Assembly (NCBI GenBank): GCA_015486775.1
Contig: WFRA01000095.1
Span: 1 to 6,107, forward strand
From: Kiritimatiellales bacterium
GTDB lineage: Bacteria; Verrucomicrobiota; Kiritimatiellia; Kiritimatiellales; Pontiellaceae
Direction of reading: 5' to 3'
DNA: 6,107 nt
Below are positions 6,069 to 6,107 of the stretch, piece after piece. How positions within the stretch are numbered: the first letter of the stretch is position 1; each line of letters starts with the position of its first letter. Made by a program: the position numbers and the translations under genes. Below the pieces are notes generated by a model. That model ran no database searches. It was not told the origin of the DNA and saw only the letters and a program-made list of their open reading frames with translations.

Positions 6069-6107
6069 ATGGAGACACGGTCAACAGCAATGGCATTTAT
6101 TCAACGG
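6069..6107 (+). CDS. Possible start of a further gene, cut by the window edge
   Basis: An ATG at 6069 opens a frame that runs to the right edge for 13 codons (METRSTAMAFIQR). AAGGTGA (6051-6057) lies 11 bases upstream and could serve as a ribosome site; an in-frame GTG at 6054 is an alternative start. Too little is visible to name a product, and the frame could be chance. Confidence 0.2.
   Translation, partial: METRSTAMAFIQR

Overview
This is a 6.1 kb stretch of bacterial chromosome from a moderately GC-rich Gram-negative-type organism. It carries three gene blocks: a truncated ECF sigma-factor operon, a HIT-hydrolase/FtsH block, and a HipBA toxin-antitoxin pair. No rRNA, tRNA, IS element or CRISPR array is visible. 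The organism cannot be fixed from the sequence. A sigma factor followed by a membrane protein with an extracytoplasmic glycogen-binding (CBM48-type) domain would fit a polysaccharide-degrading member of the PVC group, such as Kiritimatiellota or Verrucomicrobia, but this is a weak inference.

Block 1 (+ strand, 1-1456): the 3' part of an ECF sigma factor overlaps by ATGA a gene for a single-pass membrane protein. That protein has an anti-sigma-like N-terminus and a CBM48/AMPK-beta-like domain on the outside. Its end overlaps a third gene for a small secreted alpha-helical protein with a degenerate internal repeat. Overlapping ends suggest one translationally coupled operon. Inference: a signalling unit that senses or responds to glycan outside the cytoplasm.

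Block 2 (- strand, 4068-1453): a promoter-like element with an exact 19-bp dyad between its -35 and -10 boxes precedes a HIT-family nucleotide hydrolase/transferase. After 94 bp comes ftsH, the membrane AAA+ zinc protease, complete with all catalytic motifs. ftsH converges on block 1, and the two stop codons share the palindrome CTAG, so no intergenic space is left for a terminator.

Block 3 (+ strand, about 4136-5974): a regulatory region with repeated GTGAGC half-sites precedes an HTH antitoxin (HipB-like) and a full-length HipA serine/threonine kinase toxin, separated by 1 bp, with a strong Shine-Dalgarno site for hipA. All HipA catalytic residues appear intact. Past hipA are weak hairpins and possibly the first codons of another gene at the right edge.

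Most ordinary part: ftsH, the HIT protein and hipA. Worth a second look: the sigma/CBM48/secreted-protein operon, the MerR-like promoter geometry upstream of the HIT gene, and the GTGAGC operator array of hipBA.
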